Below are positions 35,352-46,325 of a stretch of DNA of 64,000 nucleotides, piece by piece. Source of the DNA: Lichenostomus cassidix (lineage: Eukaryota > Chordata > Aves > Passeriformes > Meliphagidae); the NCBI GenBank assembly GCA_008360975.2, contig CM039211.1, positions 24,856,558 to 24,920,557 of the forward strand, given 5' to 3'. The notes beneath the pieces are model-generated. The model worked only from the letters and a program-made list of their open reading frames with translations. It did not search any database and was not told the DNA's origin. A program made the translations under genes and the position numbers. Positions within the stretch are counted from its first letter, which is position 1; each line of letters opens with the position of its first letter.

Positions 35352-36887
35352 AGAACTAATTAACAATCAGCTCCCTAAATACCTTACCAGGATCTGGTGT
35401 GTTTTTATTAATTTTTCATGAAGCTCTATAAATAAACAGGGCTGCCAAAACAGTATTTCAGGTCTCTGTTTTCATCCTGTCTTTTTGTCACTGTGGTCCT
35501 CCTTCAGCAGTCACCAGTATCCTCCCATCCAGGATTATTTTCTCATACTGCCTCACAGATGGACACATACTATCACCAGCCAGTTGTCAGAGCTCTTCTG
35601 TGTATTCTCCAGCAGCCTCTGGTGAAAGTCCCAGCAAATGCAGAATTATAAATGTGGCGTAAAAATTGCATATTATTTCTCACTCAGATCCTTTCTAATG
35701 GGTTTATTTACACAGCGTTATATAAAGTTCTGCACTAAAGCAAAAATTTAACCTCTTTTCAATGTAGGAATGGAAGAAGACTATTAACTACTGGTTTTGA
35801 GCCATTTCAATACTAGGACTCCTGAGAATTGTCTGGAACAGAAAACATGGAAGTGAAAGCCTTCCCCCTTCAGCTGTTTGCAGGGATGCATTCACTGAAA
35901 TTCTATACCCCACACCTCTCTAATTTCTCTTGCTAAGGCTTCCTGTCTGTCTGCTGAAGACCATTTGACAAGGGAGACAGAGAAGCAGCATTTGTAATAT
36001 CTGTTTAATGTAACCAGAGGCAAATCTTATGATTTGTAGAATGCATTATAAATCATAGAAAGAAAATGTGAAGCCAGGCTGCAGATTAATCAGGCAAATG
36101 ATGTAACTAATCAAACTGTGATTCCTGTGATGTTTACTGGAGCATCATGTTTAGTTCTGAATCAGAAATCCCAATCAATAAATGTCACAAAATGGGAAGG
36201 ACCCATCTGCATCCCTGTATTTAGTTTAAATGATAAAGCAGGAAGGTTGTTGTGAAACCTATTAACTGGACAGGTTTAACCATGTGTAATCTGTCAGGGG
36301 AGAACTGTGAATTGGCCTGAATATTAGAACATCATGTTTACAGTTTTAAATGTGACCTGTTAAACAGTCATTATTTGCTTTCCTAATATTACTTGTTTGA
36401 TCCATTACACTTGTTCCTTATCTTTTATTCCACAACCTTTATTGCTTTCTTTTAGATTTCCTTACTATGGGTACCAAATCAGTGGCCTGGACTTCATCCT
36501 ATTGGAGTGCACGTTATCTCTCTTCACCTGACTTGAGTGCAAATTACATCATTATGCTTAGGAGCTTGCTAGTAGCCAGCTGAATAATTATGAGTGCTAT
36601 TGTCCCTGACAAGGGTTGCATGCTGATATGATATTTGTGAAAAGAAAAAAATGACAATTGTGAAAACACTGTGAATGGGTTTGTGAGGTTTTGATTGTGT
36701 ATGAGGAAACGCAGTTCGAACTTCACATATCTACCACTGGTCTCTGTGAATGTTGGATCAGGTAGAAGCTGCCCAAGGATCTCTAGATTTGCCTCAGTAA
36801 TTAGATTATTAGCATCAGTAAATGATAAGGTGGAATTCTAAGGTCCCAGTTGTCCATGACCATTTTGCCCATGCCCATTTTGCCTTG

Positions 36888-37404
36888 TCAGTCATGTCCT
36901 TGGTAGGTGTAGGTGGTCTCTGGGACAATTTGTAGGATGAAAACTACCTCCTGGAAGACCAGGTGATTGTGCTCTGCCAGAGTAAGGGCTTGATGTCTTT
37001 CCTCTTGGAAACCATCTGGGTGTAGCACTGAAACCTTCCAGATGATTTGTTTTCCAAGCAAGAGGGTGCTTCCGTGTTTGTGTTGGCATTTACTGATAGC
37101 AGCTTTCTTACTGGTGAATCCTGCATGCCTTTCCTGTGTTTCAAGGAGAAAACACTCATGGGAAGGCAGGACAGAGTTTGCTGGAGAAGATAAAGAAAGA
37201 AGAAAAAGGCCAAGGCTAAAGGAAGAACAAAGTCGAAATATCGCGCTTCTGTAAAATTCTTTGCATGGCCCATCTTCTTTCTTCCAGAAATTTTTTTGTG
37301 AACCCATCTTTTGCTTGTGCAATCTGTGCATTCATGGCAGCCACATTACAAAGGCAACAATAGTCTTTAGCAGGCAATACCCTTTTAGCATGGATATCTG
37401 CCAA
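36888..37404 (-). other. Patch of overlapping minus-strand open frames, unidentified
   Basis: Four minus frames overlap here (147, 109, 65 and 62 codons) in all three phases. The upstream one (37216-37404) reads MADIHAKRVLPAKDY and continues GFTKKFLEERRWAMQRILQK, with basic and charged residues unlike AT-rich noise. The patch is GC-richer than its flanks and includes a CpG-bearing gcgcgatatttcgac string. It could be a decayed processed pseudogene with frameshifts, an unlisted repeat, or chance. No parent gene was recognised. Confidence 0.2.
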
Positions 37405-37662
37405 CAGAAGTCAGCAGGAGAGCTTTTCTGAGCTACTTAGCTGGTAAATGGCACCTTTACATAACCTTTAGTCAGTTGATGATACATTAATGTTCGACAG
37501 CTGATTTAATGAACTCTGCTGGGTTTCCAAACAATGCAGGTGGGGAGATCTGTGTGCTTTGTGGAAGAAGGGCTTAGCTCAGTCAAATGGATTGAGTGGA
37601 GCTCTTTTCTCATTTTGGTGCTTGAGGCACCAAAATAGGGGTCTTAGAATACCACACAGGTA

Positions 37663-37686
37663 GTGTGTGTGTGTGTGTATACGCAT

Positions 37687-37721
<35 letters not shown>

Positions 37722-37728
37722 TATATAT
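37663..37728. repeat. Compound (GT)n / (AT)n microsatellite
   Basis: About eight GT units (37663-37679), a short tatacgcatacac spacer, then about fourteen AT units (37690-37718) and a final gcatatatat. Confidence 0.93.
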
Positions 37729-40700
37729 CTTTCTCCAATAATGATAAGAAAAGTTAAGTTAGTCTGGGCAGTCATCACATGCAGGTTGGCTTCCACCAAA
37801 CCTCTGTCTGTGTTGATTTGTTAGCTTCCTGCACTGATTGTGACTCTTTCAAAAACTCTTTCTTAGGGGTACAAAAAAATGTATTAAGTTGCTTGATTAA
37901 CTTCTCACCTTCTGAGAGCACTGTACAGGTTTCTGTATGCACCTGACATGTTTTGAGCATTTCGCTTCTTACATACCCCAGTCTTGCAGTGTTGGCACCT
38001 TCACAGCACTACAACTATTAACTCTTCACATGTAACATCATGCACAGTAGTTAGATTGAAAGAAACTGCTAATTGCTTCCACAATCCTACAAAAACTGCA
38101 ACATAGGCTTAGCTCTCTCCCTTTACATGCTGGTGTGCTTTGAACTGACCTCGACTGGTCAGCCTGGAAACTGAAGACCAAAACTAGTATTCCTTAATTT
38201 CAGAAGTCAGCAAATGGACTTGTGTTTTAGGTTCAGGAAAATTCATAGCAAATGATAGTACAAAAACAAGAAGGGAAAAAACGTTGTGGGTGAGAAGGAG
38301 AGTGCAGAATTTCTCCACCAAATAGTCGTGATATGATACTGTTGTGTTGAAACATTAAAAGCAAATACTATTTTAAAAATTTTCTCACTTAATTGTAACT
38401 TGAATATTTATGGGTTTATATGTCTCCTGATCCAAATTCTAATTTCTTGTAGAGATTAGAATACATATATATATATATTCTTTTCCCTTCTGTTTCAGCT
38501 TCTCTCTCCATTTATACTACAGCTGGATAATGGAAACAAAGGTGATGGTATCTTACGTATTTTTTAAGAGGGAGGCAGAAAGAAAAGTAGCATCTTCATC
38601 ACTATGGCCAGCTAATCTTCCCATTATGATTATTACAATGTTTTATGCTTTGGTTTATTGATTAAGCATGTTTATAGAAAGATTTTACTCTTTGTACCAT
38701 CTGAGTCACAAAAGATGTTCTCACTGAACTATGAAAATTTGCAGTGCATTTCTTTAATGTTGTTTTACTAAAGTGAAATTTGTTGCTTCCTTGTTTGCCT
38801 TCTTAGGCAATTGTGTTCCTTCCCAATCATTTGGTATTCCAACAGTTACACGTCGCCATAGCTGTAAAGTATGTTGCTTTACAGGCATTCTGTGATTACC
38901 TCTCTGTATCCACCTTGAAGAAAAAGCCACAAAATAACACAATTCCTGTAAAGTAGAACTAAAACCTTTTGTTCATTTATTAACCTGCATTTGAGGTAGC
39001 TGACAAAGATGGCAGTTCCAGTTTAAATAATGTGTGGAGAGGGCAACATCAGTGTTGTCCGTGCATGGAATTGTCTTTTGCAATTAGTTTTGTCTGCATT
39101 GAGGTACCAAACCACTGTAAATTTGTTAAATGTAGAGCTCAAAAGAGCAGAATATTCAGAAACTAGCTAGTCACTTGGACAGCTCTGACATAACTTAGCA
39201 TTTATTACTATTTTGCTCATTGTACTAACCTAATTCACTGACCTTTAATATGAAACACACTTTATTTTCAGCAAGGAAAATTATGGTGTGCATTGCCACC
39301 TGGGGCCTGGGGAGTATTAGGAACACCTGTAGAGCCTGGTGCCACTCTGATGTGGCCAGAATCTGGAATTGACCTTGCATCTGTGGTTGTGGCCAATTGT
39401 GGTGATGCTGCCAGCAGTCAGCTAGGAAAGCTGGAAAGCTGCTGTTAATGTCAGTCTCTGTGGGGGATTTGTAGGTAAAAAGCAGGGATAGATGGAGGCT
39501 GTGGTGCCTTGGACTTCTCTTTTTCATACCAAGAATTCTACTGAATGACTGAGGAAATAGAGCAATTAAAAAATTCTAGATTACAAAAAAAGGTCTGTAT
39601 GCATTTCTTCTACACAACTTGCAGTGGCTCTGACAAAAATAATGGTACTTCACACAGACCTTCTTTAAAGATACATTTTACAAAATAAATTCTTGCTTGA
39701 AATTACTCCGACTGCAAATTCTAGTATGTTCTGCTGTAGAGTCCTCTCTTTTAAAATAGATGGGTTATTTTGCAGTATTTTGCAGTTATTTTGCAGTAAC
39801 TAAAACATATGTTACCTGTATGTTTTAGTTTATGTACATGTGTATATGTAGATGCTTATATAAAAAAAAATATAAAAATATATTATATAAAACGTTTCTA
39901 TACCTCAGCAGGTTTCTTCCCTCTTTTCTTGCCTCTCTATACTGTCACTATATGTACTTTAACTTACATTGCAGTCTTCTGAAGCAAGGCCTGTATTTAT
40001 GATTCTTTTTTCCCTCTGTCTCATCATTGTTAAAGATAAGTAGTTGTATTTTAAGTAATATCCTGATTATTTTTTTCTAAAGTTATACCTTTTTTAGCCA
40101 AATTTTCCTTCAAAATTTATTAAATAATCTTGATTTATTCCTCTGTAGTTATCCTCCTTTAAATATTTACCTCTTTTCTATAAATAAGCTTTAAAAATGG
40201 GTCATACTATATTTGATTTTCTGGATAGGAGGAACTAATAACTATACATGCACAGTTTTAAGAGAAAATTGCATGTTTGCTATGTAAGACATTTATGCTC
40301 TTCTAGCTGTATTTCTTTCAGATTCCTAAGATTTTTAAAGCTGATTGATTCTCTAGAGAACTCTCCTTAAGTAAGTAGTTTGGATTTCACACTGTCTGTT
40401 GTTTTTTTAAGGAAAGGAAATAGGCAGGGAAGATTCACATCAAATATCTGTTGTTATCTTCTCTCCACTCTGTATTAAAAATTGGGCAATATTTTTCTTC
40501 CTATGATTTCTGGCTCTGGTCACTTATTTATTTATTTTTAAAGCCCAGAAAGGAAAAGCAACTATGAGACATTCTTAAAGAGAAAATGACTCAGATGGCA
40601 TAACTGATTGTGAGAGATTATTTTAGTCACATCTAAATCTGTCTTGGAACAGAAGCATGTATTTTTTGGATTCCTTCAAGCTCTGTATTTCTATGTTTTC

Positions 40701-43700
40701 TATGAAAATTTGGAGTAACTCAATTTGGCATGTATTTGCTTAGGCAATATTATATATATGCTATTAGAAATAGAACTGTGAGGGTAAATAATTTGGTTTT
40801 ATAAGTTGGAAAAATGAAGATTGAGTTTTCCTGTAGAAACATTTCTGCTCCATTATCACTTGTCATCGTTCCTTCCTGCACACTTTGATTTAATTTTAAT
40901 TAAATTAGTACATATTTTTTCATTAGACACTCTAGATTCATTCGACAGCAGAATGGAAGTACAAGAGTATATATGACAGGCTTTAAATTTACTATTAAAA
41001 TCAGAAACACAGTAATTGTACCAGGTAGAGTTGATAATTCTGAGGTGTTCCTATCTTATAGACCATAGCACAGGTCAGACAGAAATCATAGCACACATTG
41101 ATATTCACCTCTCCATGTCCCAGAAAGAAAGAGAAATTTCAGGGTGAGCAGAGGTGGACAGCAACTGGAAGAAGTCTAAGAAGGGACTGAGAAAAGAGTT
41201 TCTGTTGCTGGATCCTTGGATTATGACTTGATTTTGGCACTTATTCCAATAGAAAAGGAAAAATAAAGGATAAAAAGCCCCATAGCATTACGTTAAACTC
41301 AGAATAACTTAAAGCCAAAGCTGCTAAAACCAACATTTGCCAGGGCATCTTTTTAATTCTGTCTTTACCAAGAGTCTACTAAGGCAAATCTTAAAAATAT
41401 TAGAAGCTAACATCTGAGTTATTTGAGTATTTGTACTTCACTGACCATATCAATCATTTCTAGTCCTCTTAGATATAAATGCAACCCTCTAGTGTAATGC
41501 CTCTGTTACAGCTTTGCTCTTTCAAGCTGATTCTGGTCTAATTCCACCAAGTGTGCAGAAAGAAATGTCTCATGACAGGACCAGTGGTAAATCACAGTCA
41601 GCTTCAATTCTGGCATTGCTGAGCATTCCAGGTCCTTGCTAAAATTCTTCATAAACATAAAGATTGAAGTGCTGTCCCACCCTTGGAAGAGCAGGAGGGA
41701 AGTGATGTGAAAGATATTGCCATTAGAAACACAATGGCAGAAAACTGTAGTGAAAAGCAGTATTGACAAAAGGGGTGAAATTTATAGAAAAGGGAAAATA
41801 CACTCTGTTCCTGTAAAAGGCCATACAAGATTTCTTGAATTCTTTGTTTTCTTAAGTGTGGAGACCTCTGGAAGAGGAGGTGTGAAGCATGAAGGTTCTT
41901 GGGCTCATGAGCCTTGGAGGCTCTGTGTCACAATGCTGAATGCATCTGCAACAGAAATGCTCTCCACCACCTCTGGCCCATCAAACACCAGATGAATTCC
42001 CCATCCCAGATGAAAACATGGGTAAAAAAAAATTTAAAATATGTATAGACTAAACACTGAGAGAAAGACTTTTACATTGGTCTTTCCAGACCACAAGACA
42101 TTAAAAAAAACCCAACAACCAACCCCTTAGGGGTGTTACAGCCTTCCAAAAAAGTAGGGAAGTATATTATTACACCACCTAATCTACAGTGGCCCTATGG
42201 GTTACTGTAAACTTTCTATGCCACCGCAAACCGTGATTTGACCTGAATTAATGTGAATACTCTAAAATCTTGGCCTGATTTAGGTTAAAATTAAATTGAA
42301 AAAATGAATGTACAGTGTGACACAAGAATCTAATTTTATTTGTATTAATAAGACAATCTGAAAAGGATTTATTTTTAAGAAAATAGACCTTTCAAATTCT
42401 AAATTGAAATTCACTTAATACATTATTGTCTTTTAAAGAAAAGGCTATACTTTTGCAGCATATACCTTCAGCACAGAGGTAATTCATTAAAATATGAGTA
42501 CTTATCTGAGTCAGTCCTTCTAGGAGACCATAATTTTGAAACAGTGGGTTGTACTACTACTTTAAAAGTCTTCTTCAACCCCTCCTATTCACCCCCCCCA
42601 AAAAAAAAACCTGAATAAATCATACAACTTAGGGGTTTTTTTTCAAATTCCTAGATTGCTGTGAAATCAAATGCACTTTGTGACAGATCACATTTCCTTC
42701 TGAAAGAAATTAATTTTTAAGCTGCTGTCTGATGGAACAGATTTATCACTACATAACTTTGGGGATGGGATAATGTACTGAGATACTGCTCATATAATGT
42801 TTTTCTAGCTTTTTAAAGTGAATGTCTCTAAAGTAGTGGCTAAAAAAAGGGGACTGTTACACTTCTTAATCAAACTAATTGATTAATTTATTTAGTTTAT
42901 TAATTGCATTAATAAATTGCATATGACTGTTGAATATCAAAGATATTTCTTTCCCTCCTTCCTTTTATTATAATCTTCAATGTTTCCACTTCCTTAAAAG
43001 TTGGGTAGAATTTATAACTGAATCTTGGAAATGAAATGTTTAAGGAAATGTAAAAATATTTGAAAAAGTTCCTCCAAACTTGCTTTGAATTTTCTGAAAA
43101 TGTCAACCATCTTACTATGAAAATGAGCTGGGGCTGTTTAGCTTCAGTGTTATAACTCAAGCTTAATAGATAGTTTCAATCTCCTCTGTTGTTCTGTGTG
43201 GAGAGATACATATCTCAAAATTTTGCAATTGAAAGGTAATAAAATGATAAAGATTTGTAACCTGTGCAGACTGTGTAGTCCATGATATGGACAGTAATAA
43301 TTCAGTTTTTACACCCAGATTCAATTATTTTAAGAGAAAATTCCTGAACATTTGCACATGTTTTACATGGGACTATAACTGATGACAGCGTAGAAGGTAA
43401 TTTAGAGGCTTGTGGAAGTTTTCTATGCTTAAAGTCAAAATGTAAACATGCACTACTACAAAGCCTGTATCTTTTTGTATATTAATACTGAAGAACTATG
43501 CCCCTTATAAAATAAATACTTCCTATGATCCCCTTCCTGTTATTGAAAGTAAGAATACACATTTCAAAAGAAGTCAATGTATCCCTGCAAGAATTGAAGA
43601 ATTGATGCCTCTTCTGTAATGATAAATTATATAATAAATAGTGCAAAATCAGGTTTTTTTGCAACTTTGCTTAGTGGTATCAGAACTGTTGACTAAGGTT

Positions 43701-44139
43701 AATCCTTTTCATGCAATAGGTTTTGTTTGAGGATAGAAACAATGGAGAATATTTTGTCATGCTTTCTATTATTTTTATTTTCATTTCTAAATACAAAGAT
43801 GAGACATTAAGCCCCAGGAATTCAAGAAATATGTGGCAGAATGCAGATTCTCAGACCCAAATTCTTAAAATATCAGGAAGGAATTCAGATTTTTAAATAA
43901 ACCAGAATAGATTTGCAAAAGGTCATAGTGGCTCCAGTTTAAACCAATCAAATTCAAGTCTTCATATTTCTTGTTTTATGTCTTTTTGAACCACCTTTAA
44001 TATGATTACATGTATTAATTTACATCACTGCTGATCCATTCATGCCTAAGGAGTAGGACACCTGGTTTTTGCTTTGAATTGTTGGGATGATCTGCCCCAT
44101 GGTTACTGAGACAGGTTGCATTTTCAGTTTTACCAAATT

Positions 44140-44608
44140 TCCTTTTCCTTTCCCCTTTCCCCTTTCTCTTTTCCTTTCCCCTTTCCCCTTTCCCCTTTCC
44201 CCTTTCCCCTTTCCCCTTTCCCCTTTCCCCTTTCCCCTTTCCCCTTTCCCCTTTCCCCTTCCCTTCCCTTTTCCTTTCCTTTCCTTCCTTTCCTTTTCCT
44301 TTCCTTTCCTTTTCCTTCTTTCCTTTTCCCTTTTTCCTTTTCCTTTTCCTTTTCCTTTTCCTTTTCCTTTTCCTTTTCCTTTTCCTTTTCCTTTTCCTTT
44401 TCCTTTTCCTTTTCCTTTTCCTTTTTTCCTCCTTCTCCTTCTCCTTCTCCTTCTCCTTCTCCTTCTCCTTCTCCTTCTCCTTCTCCTTCTCCTTCTCCTT
44501 CTCCTTCTCCTTCTCCTTCTCCTGCTCCCCCTTGCCTTTGCCTTTGCCCTTCCCTTCCCTTCCCTTCCCTTCCCTTCCCTTCCCTTCCCTTCCCTTCCCT
44601 TCCCTTTC
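44140..44608. repeat. Compound polypyrimidine array with four repeat units
   Basis: 469 bases of nearly pure C/T on the plus strand. In order: (CCCCTTT) with eleven exact consecutive copies at 44178-44254 and two more at 44152-44165; a mixed CCTT/CCTTTT zone to about 44334; (TTTTCC)n at about 44336-44427; (TTCTCC)n at about 44429-44522; a short spacer containing the only G bases (tgctcccccttgcctttgcc); and (CCCTT)n, about twelve copies, at 44547-44605. The minus strand is therefore polypurine with arrays of GGGGAAA and GGGAA. Long frames across both strands (274 and 215 codons) encode only repeat peptides (F/P/L/S or K/G/R/E) and are not genes. Confidence 0.97.
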
Positions 44609-45305
44609 ATATATACCTTTCTTGCTTCCATGTTTTGTTTTTTTTCTGGTACACCCTTTAGCTCCATTTTCAGTTGTTTTTCATTTCACCTTGAAAATCT
44701 TTCTCTCATTCTAACATTATTTTTTCCAGCAATATTTATGTTTTCTGATGTTTTATTCCTTCACCTTCCCACAAGGAATCCACAGTCTCCCTTGTCAACT
44801 TCTTCATTCTTATATGTTTGCAAAATAATTTATTTATCATTTCACTCTGTGCTTTATTTTTCATTTTCATCACAGCCTTCTCAATTCTTTTCATTTATTC
44901 CCTCACTCTAAGCTTTTATGCATTCTCTTTGAAGCATCAATTCTGCTTGTTGCTCTTTCATTTGTTATTTCTCCCTGTTTATCCAGTTACCAACAGTGGT
45001 CCCTTATTTATTGATGTTTGTCAAGTTGTTTTTAATCTGTACTTGTTATAACATAGAAAATCCCAACTGCTTTTAGAAACTGCATATCCATTTGTAATTT
45101 ACCCCTGCCTTGCATTTATTTCTCACAAAAAAGCCACAAAACAATGTAAGGCTAAGCATAACCTTTGTGTCACCAAAACACATCAGCAATACTACAAAGT
45201 AAAACTTATTTGAAAGATCATACAGTCAGCTTGAGGGTATTTGAAGCTATCACAAAACCAGTGTTATTTTATCAGAACTGTTTAATGTATCTGTGTTGTC
45301 TTTAA
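44609..45305. other. T-rich non-coding DNA, no gene seen
   Basis: Pyrimidine-rich sequence continues in character for about 350 bases past the array (many ttt and ctt words). Open frames here only extend the repeat-encoded frames. No domain recognised. Confidence 0.5.
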
Positions 45306-46325
45306 TTTTTGGAGGAATTGTTGAAGGCAAGTCTTGTTAGTAAAGGCCAGCACAAAGGTGGTGTTCAGTAACTCTGCCTTTTCTTCATCGTGTGTTACCA
45401 GAGTGTGCTCTCCATTTGGTCAAGGGCCCACATTATGTGTACAAATTACACAAATTTGTAACTGGTGTATTTGAGAAGCACATCTTGTTATTCTGGACAT
45501 CTGTAGCCAGATTTAATTCCAGATGGCCTGGAATTGTTTCTACTTAATCAGACAACATCTCTAGAATCATTCAAAGTGGCCTGACCCTGCTTCTGTCTCC
45601 CATCGCTTTCCTTCTTGTATTTGACAGTCCCTAATTCATCCATGCAGGTCTCTTGCCTACTTTTTCTGATATCTTGCTCATCAGAATGCATTGTTCTTAA
45701 GCCTGGATGAAGTTATCCTTGCATATAAACCAGCTCTCTTGGACCACTCTTCTCTGCAGGACTTGTTTCCATGGGATTCTTCTAAGATACCTGCTGCAAT
45801 CTTACTTTCTGTCCTGCTTTGTTGTCACCCCATACTGGGCTCTACAATGTCATGGTCACCACAGCCAAGGCTGCTCCCAACCTTCACATCTCTCACAAGT
45901 CCTTCCCTCTTGGTCTGTATGAGCTCGAGCAGCAGATCATTCTTTGTGGGATCCTCCATTACCTGCAGCAGGAAGTTGTCATCAAGGATTTCCAGGAACG
46001 TCCTGGACTGTTTGTGCTTTGCTGGGTTGCTTCTCTAGAAGTCAGGATAGTTGAACTCCCCTAAAAGAACCAGTGCCTGTGTGATTTTGAGACTGTTTGA
46101 AGCAGCTCATGGATGGTTTCATCCACTTCCTCCTCCTGGAGTCTGTAGCACAAATCACAACAATGTCATCCTTAACTAGTCTGCCCTTTCATCCTCCCAT
46201 ATAAGCTCTTGATTTGCTCATCATCCACTCCACGACATAAATCAATACATATCAAGTATTGCCTGACAGAGAGGGCAACTCCACCACTGTGCCTTCCTGG
46301 TCTGTCCCTCCAGACTTCACTGGAG
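45306..46325 (-). mobile_element. CR1 LINE fragment, endonuclease to EN-RT linker
   Basis: On the minus strand the order matches CR1 ORF2 from the endonuclease downstream. Near 46270-46320 it reads GRHSGGVALSVRQYL (the RQGRRGGGVALYVRE motif). Near 46030-46060 come ALVLLGEFNYPDF-like residues (LVLMGDFNFPD). At 45850-45990 comes the FLLQVMEDPTKNDLL...LIQTKREGLVRDVKVGS...GCGDHDIVE segment. At 45690-45780 lies the FRRADF...IPWKQVLQ region, and 45310-45420 has the AELLNTTFVLAFTNKT linker. It ends before the RT core. It is degenerate in all frames. It is of the same family as the composite at 9494-15200 but not a copy of the same part. Confidence 0.85.

Larger units (their letters stand above)
35352..44139. 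other. Mostly unique AT-rich DNA, no supported gene
   Basis: About 8.8 kb. Items listed separately are a minus-strand patch of open frames (36888-37404) and a GT/AT microsatellite (37663-37728). A smaller (TA)n sits at 38464-38478, and aattttgcag-like units recur at 39768-39797. A 100-codon minus frame at 39225-39527 lies in a locally GC-richer patch but has no recognised domain. No transposon recognised. Confidence 0.5.

Noticed and set aside
44020..44911. Long open frames on both strands (215 and 274 codons) encoding R/K/G-rich or F/P/L/S-rich proteins
   Set aside because: They are direct translations of the polypyrimidine array; the repeat units lack stop codons, so open length means nothing here.
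45691..46064. Plus frames of 71-115 codons
   Set aside because: Antisense to the CR1 endonuclease region.
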